This document shows positions 24,041-34,143 of a stretch of DNA of 64,000 nt, one piece after another (within the stretch, counting starts at the first letter, position 1; every line of letters starts with the position of its first letter). The notes under the pieces are model-generated. The model saw nothing but the letters and a program-made list of their open reading frames with translations. It was not told the DNA's origin and searched no databases. The stretch covers positions 1 to 64,000 of the forward strand of contig JAFQKR010000001.1 of the NCBI GenBank assembly GCA_017396825.1. Reading direction: 5' to 3'. The stretch is from Clostridia bacterium. GTDB lineage: Bacteria; Bacillota; Clostridia; Oscillospirales; CAG-382. The position numbers and the translations under genes are program-made.

Positions 24041-26263
24041 ATGAACACACTTATAATAGTTGAGTCCCCGTTTAAGGTACCCACAATAAAAAGCTTTTTG
24101 GGTAAGGGGTATAAGGTTACCGCTTGTAAAGGTCATATACGCGACCTGCCTAAAAGCAAGTTGGGCGTAGATATAGAAAATGATTTTGCACCGCAATATA
24201 TAAATATTCGCGGTAGAGGCGATCTTATAAAGGAACTTAAAAAGGAAGCCAAGGGGGCAGATAGAATTTTCCTTGCAACGGACCCTGATAGAGAGGGCGA
24301 GGCTATCGCTTGGCATCTTTCCAAGGTTCTAGGTGCAGAAGACGGTAAGATCAAGCGTATATCCTTTAATGAGGTTACAAAAACCGCCCTTAAAGAGGCA
24401 GTATCCAATCCCAGAGAGATTGATATGCATCTCGTTGATTCACAACAAGCAAGAAGAATTCTTGACCGACTTGTTGGTTATAAGATAAGCCCATTCCTTT
24501 GGAAGAAAATAAAAAGCGGCCTTTCCGCAGGGAGAGTGCAGTCTGTGGCTACACGTATAGTGGTAGACCGCGAAAAGGAGATAAGAGACTTTGTTGCTAA
24601 GGAGTATTGGACAATAGCCGCAAAGCTCAAGGCTGAGGATGATACCGTAGTTGCCAAGTATTTTGGCGAAGGTGACGGGAAGAGAGAGCTTACTTCAGAG
24701 GCGGAATCCAACGCTATACTCAAGGACTGCGAAGGCGGCGTTTTCGAGGTGGTTTCGGTAAAACGCGCGGTAAAACGCAGAAAGCCCCTTCCTCCCTTCA
24801 TAACCTCTACTCTTCAGCAAGAAGCTAACCGCCGTCTTAACTTCCAAACCAGACGCACCATGATGGTGGCTCAAGAACTTTACGAAGGTGTAAACCTCGG
24901 TGAATCAGGTATGCACGGTCTCATAACTTATATGAGAACCGACTCCTTGCGTGTGTCAGACGATGCCCGTGCCGCAGCGAAGGAATGTATCGTTGCCAGA
25001 TACGGCGAAAGGTTTTATCCTAAAACACCTAACGTATATAAAGCGAAGAAGAACTCTCAGGATGCACACGAGGCAATACGTCCTACCGATCCGTCGCTTT
25101 CTCCCGATATGGTAAAGGGGAAACTCAGCAACGATCAGTACAAACTTTACAAACTTATATGGGAGCGTTTTATTGCCAGCCAGATGTGTGCTGCAGAGAT
25201 AGACACCGTTACCTATGAGATGGTTTGTGCCGGTCACGTGTTCAGAGTAGGAGGATCTTCCGTTAAGTTTGCGGGCTATATGTCGGTGTATGACGATAGA
25301 ATAGACGATGGTGATAATGAAGACTGCCTTAATACGCTGTCCTTGCCTGATTTGCGCGAGGGCCAAAAACTTGACCTTATTAAAATGCTTAAAGAACAGC
25401 ATTTCACACAGCCTCCACCACGCTACACCGAGGGTATGCTTACCAAGGTGCTTGAAGAGAGAGGAATAGGCAGACCTTCTACCTTCCTTCCTACTATAAC
25501 AACAATAATAAGTCGTGGTTACGTAAAGCGCAACGGAAAGGTTCTTGTGCCCACCGAGGTTGGTGAGGTTACTACTCAGCTTATGCTTGATACCTTCCCA
25601 TCTATTATCGACTATAACTATACTGCTGAAATGGAAGAGGATCTTGAAAAGATATGTAGCGGTGAAAGACCTTACGAAAGCGTTCTTAAGGAATTTTATG
25701 ATGTGTTTGAAAAGCAGCTCACAGCCGCTCAGGATACCTTGGCAGAGGGAAGAATCAAGATAGCTCCCGTTGAAACTGATATAATATGCGAAAAATGCGG
25801 CTGTAAAATGGTAGAACGCGTAGGTAAGTTCGGTAAGTTTGCAGGCTGTCCCAACTATCCTACCTGCAAGAACACCAAGCCTTTAGACGGTAAGGCCCCT
25901 GCTGCTGAATCTACCGCTCCCACCGACAAAACTTGTCCAAAGTGTGGAAAGCCCATGGTGATAAAGAGAGGTGCTTACGGCTCCTTTTATGCTTGTGAGG
26001 ACTATCCTACCTGCAAGAGCACTATGCCTATTGTCAAGGAACTTGGAGTGGGTTGTCCCAAATGCGGTAAAAAGATAGTAATAAAGACAACAAAAACAAA
26101 GAAGACCTTTTATTCCTGCGAGGACTATCCTAATTGCGATTTTTCCAGTTGGGATGTTCCTCAGGAAAGAAAATGTCCCAATTGCGGCAGTTTAGTTCTT
26201 AAAAAGAAGAACAAGGAGCTTTACGAATGCTTTGCTAAATGCGGATGGAGTGAAGGTAAATGA
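24041..26263 (+). CDS. topA: DNA topoisomerase I (type IA)
   Basis: Relaxes negative supercoils by cutting one strand through a tyrosine bond. The Toprim domain has I-I-V-E-S-P-F-K near 5-12 and D-P-D-R-E-G-E-A near 87-94, with the metal-binding acids kept. The catalytic Tyr297 lies in G-L-I-T-Y-M-R-T-D-S. Four C-terminal zinc ribbons follow (near 583, 627, 663 and 707), the last ending in C-F-A-K-C-G-W. Length 740. The normally strict E-S-P-A-K-A-K-T-I reads E-S-P-F-K-V-P-T-I here. The stop overlaps plsX. Confidence 0.97.
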   Translation: MNTLIIVESPFKVPTIKSFLGKGYKVTACKGHIRDLPKSKLGVDIENDFAPQYINIRGRGDLIKELKKEAKGADRIFLATDPDREGEAIAWHLSKVLGAEDGKIKRISFNEVTKTALKEAVSNPREIDMHLVDSQQARRILDRLVGYKISPFLWKKIKSGLSAGRVQSVATRIVVDREKEIRDFVAKEYWTIAAKLKAEDDTVVAKYFGEGDGKRELTSEAESNAILKDCEGGVFEVVSVKRAVKRRKPLPPFITSTLQQEANRRLNFQTRRTMMVAQELYEGVNLGESGMHGLITYMRTDSLRVSDDARAAAKECIVARYGERFYPKTPNVYKAKKNSQDAHEAIRPTDPSLSPDMVKGKLSNDQYKLYKLIWERFIASQMCAAEIDTVTYEMVCAGHVFRVGGSSVKFAGYMSVYDDRIDDGDNEDCLNTLSLPDLREGQKLDLIKMLKEQHFTQPPPRYTEGMLTKVLEERGIGRPSTFLPTITTIISRGYVKRNGKVLVPTEVGEVTTQLMLDTFPSIIDYNYTAEMEEDLEKICSGERPYESVLKEFYDVFEKQLTAAQDTLAEGRIKIAPVETDIICEKCGCKMVERVGKFGKFAGCPNYPTCKNTKPLDGKAPAAESTAPTDKTCPKCGKPMVIKRGAYGSFYACEDYPTCKSTMPIVKELGVGCPKCGKKIVIKTTKTKKTFYSCEDYPNCDFSSWDVPQERKCPNCGSLVLKKKNKELYECFAKCGWSEGK

Positions 26264-27276
26264 GAATAGCCGTTGACGTTATGAGCGGTGACAACCCGCC
26301 TGAGGAACTTATAAAGGGCGCGCTTTCCGCCGCCAATGATTTTGGTGTTGAGGTTCTGTTGATCGGTGCGTCCGAGGTCGTTGATAAGTACGCTGACGAG
26401 GACAAAGGAATATATGTCAAGCATGCAAATACCGTGGTTACAATGGAAGACAGCGCCTTGTCTGCCATAAAGGAAAAGGACGACTCTTCCGTGGCGGTTG
26501 GTGCTATGCTTTTGAAGAATAACGAGGCAGACGCTTTGGTAAGTGCAGGTAATACCGGTGCTCTTATATCGGCGGCTTCAATACGTGTTCGCCGCGTTAA
26601 GGGGATACGCAGAGCGGCGATAGGCACCGTAGTGCCCCTGGATAAGCCGTTTATAATTGTAGATGCAGGTGCTAACCCCGAGGTGTTACCTGAAAACCTT
26701 TTGCAGTTTGCTCACATGGGTGCGTTGTATGCAGAGCGTGTTTTGGGCATCAAGTCTCCTCGCGTGGGGCTTCTTTCCAACGGCACGGAGGAGATAAAGG
26801 GTACTCCTATAACCAAAGAAACCTATGGTTACTTAAAAGAAAGCGATCTTAATTTTGTTGGAAACGTGGAGTCGAGGGATTTACCCGCAGGAATATGCGA
26901 CGTTCTCGTTTGCGACGGCTTTACGGGTAATATAACTCTTAAGCTTATAGAGGGCATGGGTAAGTTCATGTCCCGTACCATAAACAGCTTGTTCCGCCAC
27001 AGCATATGGACGAAGATAGCGTATCTTGCTTGCAAGAAGGAAATCAAAAAGCTTCGTAAACGTCTTGATGCCGGAGAATACGGCGGCGCTCCTATTTTGG
27101 GTATATCAAAGCCGGTTATAAAAGCCCATGGGAACTCCGATGCAAAGAGTATGTATAATGCAATAAGGCAGGCAAAGCAGTTTGCAGAAAGCGGTATAAT
27201 ACAGGAATTTGAAAACAGATTCAGGAGAAATACGGCAAATGAGTCAAAAGACGTTAACAGCCCCTCTGCCGATTGA
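26260..27276 (+). CDS. plsX: Phosphate acyltransferase PlsX
   Basis: Converts acyl-ACP and phosphate to acyl-phosphate, the first step of phospholipid synthesis, at the membrane face. It has 338 residues and starts M-R-I-A-V-D-V-M-S-G-D-N (family: D-A-M-G-G-D). Further motifs are V-S-A-G-N-T-G-A near 93-100, D-A-G-A-N near 131-135 and C-D-G-F-T-G-N near 219-225. ATGA overlap with topA. The rnc gene follows and overlaps its end; the acpP gene often found between them is absent here. Confidence 0.96.
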   Translation: MRIAVDVMSGDNPPEELIKGALSAANDFGVEVLLIGASEVVDKYADEDKGIYVKHANTVVTMEDSALSAIKEKDDSSVAVGAMLLKNNEADALVSAGNTGALISAASIRVRRVKGIRRAAIGTVVPLDKPFIIVDAGANPEVLPENLLQFAHMGALYAERVLGIKSPRVGLLSNGTEEIKGTPITKETYGYLKESDLNFVGNVESRDLPAGICDVLVCDGFTGNITLKLIEGMGKFMSRTINSLFRHSIWTKIAYLACKKEIKKLRKRLDAGEYGGAPILGISKPVIKAHGNSDAKSMYNAIRQAKQFAESGIIQEFENRFRRNTANESKDVNSPSAD

Positions 27277-27961
27277 GGAGCTAGAAAATAAAATCGGATA
27301 TACATATAAGAATAAAGAGCTGTTGTTGACCGCAATGACTCATTCGTCATACTGTAACGAAAACAGAAGGGATGACGTTGTTATTGAGGATAACGAGAGG
27401 CTTGAGTTTTTGGGTGACAGTGTTCTTTCCGTGATAGTAAGCGACTACATTTTCAGACTTTACGGGGAGCTTAACGAGGGTGATCTTACCAGAACAAGGG
27501 CCGCCTCTGTGTGCGAAAACGCGCTTCATGATCTTGCGATGGAGATTGACCTTGGTAGTTATATGCGTTTCGGTCATGGTGAGGCAGCCACCAGAGGCAG
27601 ACTTCGCAAAAGCATACTTGCCGATGCCTTCGAGGCGTTGCTTGCATCTATGTATCTTGACAGCGGTCTTGATAAGGTTAGAGAGTTTTTGTTGCCAAGA
27701 ATAAAACATATAGTGGATAAGGCGGCACATGGATGGGATACCGATTACAAGTCCAGATTGCAAAAACTGGTTCAGCAAACTCCCGAGGAGGTACTTGAAT
27801 ATCGCTCTGCGGGAGAGGAAGGCCCCCCGCATGACCGTATTTTCCGTTTCGAGGTTTATCTCAACAGCAATCTGCTTGGTGTGGGTGTTGGCAGGTCCAA
27901 GCGTGAGGCGGAGCAGCAGGCGGCTAAGCAGGCACTTGCATTCTTCGGAGAAGAAAACTAA
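27239..27961 (+). CDS. rnc: Ribonuclease III
   Basis: Cleaves double-stranded RNA during rRNA and mRNA processing. I chose ATG 27239 (M-S-Q-K-T) since CAGGAGA lies 10 bases before it. The catalytic signature N-E-R-L-E-F-L-G-D-S-V is near residues 48-58, and a second acidic site, D-A-F-E-A-L, is near 127-132. The C-terminal double-stranded RNA-binding domain covers about 165-238 (K-S-R-L-Q-K-L-V-Q near 170, K-R-E-A-E-Q-Q-A-A-K-Q-A near 221). Length 240. It overlaps the plsX end and is directly followed by the radical SAM gene (TAAATG). Confidence 0.96.
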   Translation: MSQKTLTAPLPIEELENKIGYTYKNKELLLTAMTHSSYCNENRRDDVVIEDNERLEFLGDSVLSVIVSDYIFRLYGELNEGDLTRTRAASVCENALHDLAMEIDLGSYMRFGHGEAATRGRLRKSILADAFEALLASMYLDSGLDKVREFLLPRIKHIVDKAAHGWDTDYKSRLQKLVQQTPEEVLEYRSAGEEGPPHDRIFRFEVYLNSNLLGVGVGRSKREAEQQAAKQALAFFGEEN

Positions 27962-28984
27962 ATGACAAGACATAAAAATATACCGTTCTTTATACCTCAT
28001 AGCGGTTGTAAAAATAATTGTGTGTTTTGTTCCCAAACCAAAATAACCGGATTTTCATTGCCTAAAGAGGATATAGTCAGCGAAGCTCTAAGACTCAAGG
28101 CAACCGTAGACGAGGCGTTGGAGTATATGAACGGCGCCGAGGCACAGATAGGCTTTTTCGGCGGTAGCTTTACCGGTATAGAAAGGGAACGTATGCTCCT
28201 TCTTCTTGATACTGCCTACGGTTACGTAAAAAAAGGTGCTGTAAAGGGCATCAGGCTTTCCACCAGACCCGATTATATAAGTAACGAGATACTTGATATT
28301 TTGGAAAGCTACGGTGTAACCGACATAGAACTCGGTCTGCAAAGCACAGATGAGGAGGTTCTTAAAGTCTCAGGCAGAGGCCACGGGAGAGAAGTGTGCT
28401 TTGAAAGCGCGGCTCTTATTGTAGACCATGGCTTCGGCTTTGGCGGTCAGATGATGATCGGTCTTCCATGCTCTGACAGAGAAAAGGAATTAAGAACAGC
28501 CCGTGATATCGTAAGCATGGGTGCAACCTCCGCAAGGATATATCCAACCGTAGTATTTAAGGGAACTCCCTTGTATGATATGGCGGTGGATGGAAGATAT
28601 ACTCCCATAACCAATGAAACGGCGGCAGATGTTGCGGCGGCATGCCTAAGAATATTTAGGGAGGCCAACGTGGAAATACTGCGTATAGGTCTTCACGCCT
28701 CGGACGAGCTTAAAAATGCTCCTTTCGGGGCAAACCACCCTGCAATGGGTGAACTGGTGTATTCACGTATTGCTTACGAGGATATACGTGAGCAGTTAGC
28801 AGGTAAGGAAACAAAGGGTAAGATGTTAAAAATATGCGTGCCCTCAAACCGTGTTTCAGCCGTAGTGGGACAAAAAGGCTGTAATAAGCAAAAGCTTATA
28901 GAAGAGTACGGGTTTAAAAAAGTAAAGATATATAAAAGCCTTACCCAAGAGGATGTGGGCTTAAGTATAGAAGCAGAGGATTGA
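27962..28984 (+). CDS. Elp3-like radical SAM protein
   Basis: Predicted iron-sulfur enzyme using S-adenosylmethionine. The cluster motif is C-K-N-N-C-V-F-C (C-x3-C-x2-C) near residues 16-23. G-F-F-G-G-S-F-T-G near 61-69 binds AdoMet. S-T-R-P-D near 101-105 and L-G-L-Q-S near 121-125 match the Elp3 and YhcC-like branch. Unlike full Elp3 there is no acetyltransferase domain (340 residues). The C-terminus ends in a KH-like segment near 300-330 (V-P-S-N-R-V-S-A-V-V-G-Q-K-G). Genes of this type often precede smc in Clostridia. Its substrate is unknown; tRNA modification is possible. Confidence 0.85.
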   Translation: MTRHKNIPFFIPHSGCKNNCVFCSQTKITGFSLPKEDIVSEALRLKATVDEALEYMNGAEAQIGFFGGSFTGIERERMLLLLDTAYGYVKKGAVKGIRLSTRPDYISNEILDILESYGVTDIELGLQSTDEEVLKVSGRGHGREVCFESAALIVDHGFGFGGQMMIGLPCSDREKELRTARDIVSMGATSARIYPTVVFKGTPLYDMAVDGRYTPITNETAADVAAACLRIFREANVEILRIGLHASDELKNAPFGANHPAMGELVYSRIAYEDIREQLAGKETKGKMLKICVPSNRVSAVVGQKGCNKQKLIEEYGFKKVKIYKSLTQEDVGLSIEAED

Positions 28985-28988
28985 TATT

Positions 28989-31900
28989 TTGAAGCTTAAA
29001 GGGCTGGAAATGCAGGGGTTCAAGTCGTTCCCCGATAAAACACTTATATATTTTGATAATGGGATAACCGCAGTTGTCGGTCCTAACGGAAGCGGCAAGT
29101 CCAATATTTCCGACGCCGTTCGTTGGGTTTTGGGCGAAATGTCTTTAAAAAGCCTTCGCGGCAGCAGAATGGAAGATGTTATTTTCGCAGGCTCGGACAA
29201 GCGTACTGCGGCAAATTGCGCCATAGTTTCTCTTTATTTGGATAAAGACGATGGCAGCGGTGAAGAAACTATTGTTACCCGTAAATATTACAGAAGCGGA
29301 GAAAGTGAGTATTATCTTGACAAAAAACAAGTGCGCTTAAAGGATGTTTACGAGGCGTTTTACGATACGGGTATAGGCAGAGAAGGCTATTCCGTAATCG
29401 GTCAGGGTAAAATAGCAGAGGTTCTTTCTCAAAAAGGAGATGAAAGACGCAGTATTTTCGAGGAAGCCGCAGGTATTTCTAAGTTTAGATATAAAAAACA
29501 GGAGTCTGAGCGTAAGCTTGCCGCTACCGAAGATAACCTTCTTCGTGTTCAGGATATAATGGGTGAGGTAGGCTCCCGTCTTGCGCCTTTGGAAAAGGAA
29601 GCAGAAAACGCAAAGAAGTACTTAGCGCTAAGTGAAGAAAAAAAGGGGCTGGAGATAAGTCTTTGGCTCGATAAGATAGACAGCATCAGGGCAGAACTTT
29701 CTCAAAGCGATAAGCTTTTGGCAGGTGCTGCAGAATCCCTTTCAGCAGCAGAGGATAAGATAAAGGAGCTGGAATCAAGGTCAGACGATCTTTATCTCAA
29801 CAGCAACGAAATGAGCAAGGATATTTCTCTTGCGGAAAGAGAAATAAGCGGCATAGGCCTTAAAATAAGCGAGGCGGAGGGTAAAAAGGCGCTTAAGTCC
29901 AACGACATTAATCACTTTGAAAGCCTTATCTCCGAAAGCAAGGCAGAGATAGCCAATACCGAGTCTGAAAAGAAAAGACTTGAGGAGAGTATTGAAGCGG
30001 CAGACGAGGATATTGCTACCGCTGAGACGGCGGTGGCAAACGCAAAGGCCGAGTTTGAGACCAAGGGCAGGGAATACGCAGAACTGCGTAACGTTTATGA
30101 CTCTAAGACTGTTGAAAGAAGCGAGCTTCAAAGCAGTTATACCGCGGCGCTTGAAAAGCGTTCCGCGCTTTCCGTTGAACACGCCGCCCTTAAAGTTAAT
30201 CTTGAAAATGTGCGCCATAACGCAGAAACCAGCGCGGAAGAAATATATGGCTTTGAAAGCAGGATAGCTTCACTTGCCGAAAAACTCGATAAAATCAGAG
30301 CCGAGCTTGAGAAGGCGAACGGCGCTCTTGCCGAAGCAGAAGAAAAACACAAAAGCAAAGCAGAAGCTCTTGCTACAGAAGAAAAGCAACTTGAAAATAA
30401 AAAGGCGGCAGGGGTAGAAATATCCTTGGCAATAGCCTCATACAAGCAGCAAAAGGAAAACCTTTTAAGAATGGAAGCGTTGCTTGAAGGGTACTCCGAC
30501 AGCGTAAAGAACGTAATAGGCGCGGCAAAGGATGGTAAAATCCTTTGCAAAAGCAAAACCGCTGTCCTCCACGGTACGGTGTCCTCTGTTATTTCAACTG
30601 ATGAAAAATACGTCGTTGCGTTGGAGACTGCCTTAGGTGCGGCGGTACAGCATGTTATCGTTGATGATGAGGAGGATGCAAAGGCCTGCATACGTTACCT
30701 TAAGGAAACCGGTGGCGGTAGAGCAAGCTTTCTTCCCATCAGCACTGTAAGGGGACCGCGTGCCAATGATAACGCCATAAAGGATTGCGGCGGCTACATC
30801 GGCATAGGCTGCGACCTTTGCAAGTATGATGTAAAATACAAGGATATTTTTACAAAGCTTTTGGGCGAGACGGTGGTTGCTTCTGATATTGACAGCGCCG
30901 CAGTTATCGCAAAAAGATGCGGTTACAGGCTCCGCGTGGTAACTCTTGACGGTCAGGTTATCCATCAGGGCGGTAGTTTTACCGGCGGTTCCGCCGCAAA
31001 GCGTGTTGGCATACTTACTCGTAGCATTGATATTGAGAGACTTACGGGTATAATTGCCAAGCGAGAAGAGGACCTTGCAAGAAACACCGAGTCCCAAAAA
31101 AAAATACAAATGCGTATAGATTCTCTTAGGGCTGATTGGGACAACACCGAAATGGCTGTAACCATTACAAAAAGCAAGCGCGACAGTCTAACTAACGCCG
31201 CAAGCATGGAAAAGGTTCGTTTGGAGGACGAGCAACGCAGATACAACCAGTTCGTAGACACAAACGGCAATATTGCTAAGCAGTTGGCTGAGCTTACGGT
31301 TAAGTCTGAAGAAGCCGAAACAAGGCTTAAGGTTGCAGAGGAGGAGGCTGAAAAGCTTTCTTCAGCCCTTGCCTTGGCAGTTCGTTCTGCCGAAAACGCA
31401 GAAAAAGCATCTTCCTCTGCGTATGAAGAGCTTAGCAAGTCTCGTCTTGCGGTAGTTGAAAAAGAAAACGCTCTTGCCCGCACAAAGGAAAAACGCCTGT
31501 CTATTACCGAGCGTTGCAAAAATATGGAAGCGCGCAAAAGAGAATGCGAGCTGTCCGTACAGAATGCTTTGATGCAGATAGAACAGCGCCGCAAGGAGAT
31601 TGAGGCGTTAAACGCAGAGGAAGCAGAATACGATAAGGAAAAGGCTGTTATAGGTGAGCGTATAGCAAAGCTTATTGCAGGTAAAGAAGAAAACGATAAA
31701 CAAAGTATAGAACTTCGTCAGGCGATAAGAGAGGCAAACTCTGCAAAGGAGGATGCATTCCGCCATCATACAGCCCTTCAGTCAAGAGGAACTACTCTTG
31801 CAGCCGAGTATGAGGAATATTCCAACAAGCTGTGGGAAGAGTACGAGCTTACCTATTCGACAGCGTTGCAGTTCCGTCTTCCTGAGGAGAATATGAAAAA

Positions 31901-32558
31901 GGCAAGCACACGCCTAAATTCTCTTAAGGGGCAGATAAGGGCTATGGGCAGTATCAACGTAAACGCCGTGGAGGAGTTTAAGGAAACTAAGGAAAGGTAT
32001 GACTTTTTAAGTTCTCAAGTGGCTGATCTTAACGAGTCCAGGAAGAGCCTTGACAACGCTATTGCAAAGCTTGAGGCTAATATGAAGACTGCCTTTACCG
32101 ATACATTTGCCCAGATAAACACCGCCTTCGGCGAAGTGTTCGGTGAGCTTTTCGGAGGCGGTACGGCAAAGTGTATACTTGAAGACGAGGCAAATCCTCT
32201 TACCTGCGGTATCGATATCGTAATAAGACCTCCCGGAAAGAGTGTAAAGAATATAAACCTGCTTTCCGGTGGTGAACAAAGTTTTGCCGCAGTGGCGCTT
32301 TACCTGGCGCTTCAAAGGATAAACCCTGCTCCCTTCTGCATATTCGACGAAATAGAGTCTGCTCTGGACGATGTAAACGTAACCCGTCTTGCCAACTATC
32401 TCAAGAGCAACGTTGATGCTACGCAGTTCATAATGATAACCCACAGGCGCGGCACTATGGAAAAGGCAGACGTTATTTACGGTATAACCATGAAGGAAAA
32501 GGGCGTTTCAGACTATATCAAATTAGACATAAGGGCTTTGGAGCAAAACATAACATAA
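28989..32558 (+). CDS. smc: Chromosome segregation protein SMC
   Basis: Forms the ring-shaped condensin that organises and separates chromosomes together with ScpA and ScpB. The start is TTG 28989, because the protein then begins M-K-L-K-G-L-E-M-Q-G-F-K-S-F, matching the family; AGAGG lies upstream. Walker A is G-P-N-G-S-G-K-S near 32-39. Long coiled coils (about 165-500 and 665-1020) flank a hinge near 510-650. The signature L-S-G-G-E-Q-S-F and Walker B F-C-I-F-D-E-I-E-S-A-L-D lie near 1095-1130. At 1,189 residues it is full length. ftsY follows 10 bases later. Confidence 0.98.
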   Translation: MKLKGLEMQGFKSFPDKTLIYFDNGITAVVGPNGSGKSNISDAVRWVLGEMSLKSLRGSRMEDVIFAGSDKRTAANCAIVSLYLDKDDGSGEETIVTRKYYRSGESEYYLDKKQVRLKDVYEAFYDTGIGREGYSVIGQGKIAEVLSQKGDERRSIFEEAAGISKFRYKKQESERKLAATEDNLLRVQDIMGEVGSRLAPLEKEAENAKKYLALSEEKKGLEISLWLDKIDSIRAELSQSDKLLAGAAESLSAAEDKIKELESRSDDLYLNSNEMSKDISLAEREISGIGLKISEAEGKKALKSNDINHFESLISESKAEIANTESEKKRLEESIEAADEDIATAETAVANAKAEFETKGREYAELRNVYDSKTVERSELQSSYTAALEKRSALSVEHAALKVNLENVRHNAETSAEEIYGFESRIASLAEKLDKIRAELEKANGALAEAEEKHKSKAEALATEEKQLENKKAAGVEISLAIASYKQQKENLLRMEALLEGYSDSVKNVIGAAKDGKILCKSKTAVLHGTVSSVISTDEKYVVALETALGAAVQHVIVDDEEDAKACIRYLKETGGGRASFLPISTVRGPRANDNAIKDCGGYIGIGCDLCKYDVKYKDIFTKLLGETVVASDIDSAAVIAKRCGYRLRVVTLDGQVIHQGGSFTGGSAAKRVGILTRSIDIERLTGIIAKREEDLARNTESQKKIQMRIDSLRADWDNTEMAVTITKSKRDSLTNAASMEKVRLEDEQRRYNQFVDTNGNIAKQLAELTVKSEEAETRLKVAEEEAEKLSSALALAVRSAENAEKASSSAYEELSKSRLAVVEKENALARTKEKRLSITERCKNMEARKRECELSVQNALMQIEQRRKEIEALNAEEAEYDKEKAVIGERIAKLIAGKEENDKQSIELRQAIREANSAKEDAFRHHTALQSRGTTLAAEYEEYSNKLWEEYELTYSTALQFRLPEENMKKASTRLNSLKGQIRAMGSINVNAVEEFKETKERYDFLSSQVADLNESRKSLDNAIAKLEANMKTAFTDTFAQINTAFGEVFGELFGGGTAKCILEDEANPLTCGIDIVIRPPGKSVKNINLLSGGEQSFAAVALYLALQRINPAPFCIFDEIESALDDVNVTRLANYLKSNVDATQFIMITHRRGTMEKADVIYGITMKEKGVSDYIKLDIRALEQNIT

Positions 32559-32568
32559 GGAGTAAAAT

Positions 32569-33501
32569 ATGGGTTTTTTTGATAAATTAAAAAACGGTCT
32601 TAAAAAAACCAAGGATGCTTTGGTGGGGAAGATAGACAACCTGTTTTCTTCCACTGAAAAGATCGACGATGACTTTTACGATGAGCTTATGGACGTTCTC
32701 ATTACATCCGACGTGGGTGTTCCCACTGCGGATTTCGTTACCGAAACCTTGAAGGCGGAGATAAAGTCCAATAAGATAAAAACAACAACCGAGGCAAGGG
32801 AACTGCTTATAAGGATATTGTCCGATATCGTAGGAAACGGCGGCGAGCTTAATATTTCCACCGGCCCTTCTGTTGTTCTTGTTATCGGCGTAAACGGCGT
32901 CGGTAAAACTACGTCTATCGGCAAAATCGCTCTCGACCTCAAGAGAAGGGGCAAAAAGGTTATGTTGGCCGCCGCCGATACCTTCCGAGCCGCTGCTATA
33001 GAGCAGCTTGAAGTTTGGGCACAGAGAGACGGCGTTCCGATAATTAAGCAGAACGAGGGCGCTGATCCTGCAGCAGTGGTGTTTGACGCTATAAACGCTG
33101 CTAAGAGACAGCAATGTGATGTTTTGATCGTTGATACAGCGGGCAGACTCCACAACAAGAAGAATCTTATAGACGAGCTTGCAAAGATAAACAGAGTCAT
33201 CGACAGAGAACTTTCCGGCTGTTCAAAGGAAACTCTCTTGGTTCTTGATGCTGTAACGGGTCAGAACGCTTTGGTTCAAGCTAAGGAGTTTTCTAAGATA
33301 ACCGACATTACGGGTATAGTTCTTACTAAGCTTGACGGCACGGCAAAGGGCGGTATAGTCCTTGCTATTAAGCGTGAGCTTGATATTCCTGTAAAGTATA
33401 TAGGTGTAGGTGAGGGTGCTGAGGACCTACAGCCCTTCAGTGGCGAAGACTTTGTAAAGGCGATGTTTGATAATGAAAACGATAGTACTGGCAACCAATA
33501 A
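32569..33501 (+). CDS. ftsY: Signal recognition particle receptor FtsY
   Basis: GTPase that docks ribosome-bound SRP at the membrane for co-translational insertion. It has 310 residues with a short N-terminal helix (G-F-F-D-K-L-K-N-G-L), typical of Firmicutes, in place of the long acidic domain of enterobacteria. The G domain has G-V-N-G-V-G-K-T-T near 106-114, D-T-F-R-A-A-A-I-E-Q-L near 137-147, D-T-A-G-R near 189-193 and T-K-L-D-G-T-A-K-G-G near 246-255. AAGGAG lies 7 bases before the ATG. rdgB overlaps its 3' end. Confidence 0.97.
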   Translation: MGFFDKLKNGLKKTKDALVGKIDNLFSSTEKIDDDFYDELMDVLITSDVGVPTADFVTETLKAEIKSNKIKTTTEARELLIRILSDIVGNGGELNISTGPSVVLVIGVNGVGKTTSIGKIALDLKRRGKKVMLAAADTFRAAAIEQLEVWAQRDGVPIIKQNEGADPAAVVFDAINAAKRQQCDVLIVDTAGRLHNKKNLIDELAKINRVIDRELSGCSKETLLVLDAVTGQNALVQAKEFSKITDITGIVLTKLDGTAKGGIVLAIKRELDIPVKYIGVGEGAEDLQPFSGEDFVKAMFDNENDSTGNQ

Positions 33502-34102
33502 CGCCTCCAAGGTAAAGGAGCTTAACGCCATACTTGCCACCAATGGCAACAGTGGTTTTAAAGTGCTAAGCCTTAAGGATTGCGGTTTTAATAGCGACAT
33601 AGAAGAAAACGCCGACACCTTTGAGGGCAACGCATACATTAAGGCGAGAACGGTTGCCGAATTTACAGGGCTTGCTGTTGTTGCCGATGACAGCGGTCTG
33701 GAGGTGGACGCTTTGAACGGCGCCCCCGGCGTATTTTCCGCAAGGTACGCAGGAGAGGGTGCAACCTCCGGGCAGCTTATAGAAAAGCTTCTCACAGAAA
33801 TGAAGGGCGTGTCTATGGAGGAAAGAACGGCGCGGTTTACTACGGTTATGTGTGCAGTATTACCCACGGGCAAGGTCTTAACGGCACGTGGAGAATGTCA
33901 CGGAATTATAACCGAGACTCCTATGGGAGATGGCGGCTTCGGCTACGACCCCGTGTTTTATTACCCTCCGGCAAACAAAACTTTTGCTGAGCTTACGGCA
34001 GAAGAAAAAAACGGCATAAGTCATAGGGCTATTGCCGTAAAGAAACTCATAAATACTCTCGGCTCCTTAGAGGATGCCGATTTTGAACCAAAAATGCAGT
34101 AA
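33473..34102 (+). CDS. rdgB: Non-canonical purine NTP pyrophosphatase (RdgB/HAM1)
   Basis: Hydrolyses dITP, XTP and similar nucleotides to monophosphates, keeping them out of DNA. Starts M-K-T-I-V-L-A-T-N-N-A-S-K, the family substrate-binding N-terminus. A-D-D-S-G-L-E-V-D-A-L near 71-81 and the S-A-R-Y-A-G region near 91-96 carry metal and base contacts. F-G-Y-D-P-V-F near 153-159 and S-H-R-A near 180-183 complete the set. ATG 33473 is preferred; a TTG two codons upstream (33467) is possible. It overlaps ftsY by 29 bases. Length about 209. Confidence 0.94.
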   Translation: MKTIVLATNNASKVKELNAILATNGNSGFKVLSLKDCGFNSDIEENADTFEGNAYIKARTVAEFTGLAVVADDSGLEVDALNGAPGVFSARYAGEGATSGQLIEKLLTEMKGVSMEERTARFTTVMCAVLPTGKVLTARGECHGIITETPMGDGGFGYDPVFYYPPANKTFAELTAEEKNGISHRAIAVKKLINTLGSLEDADFEPKMQ

Positions 34103-34143
34103 ACGTTTAGATATCAGTCGCCGTACGGAAGGGGGACTTGTAA

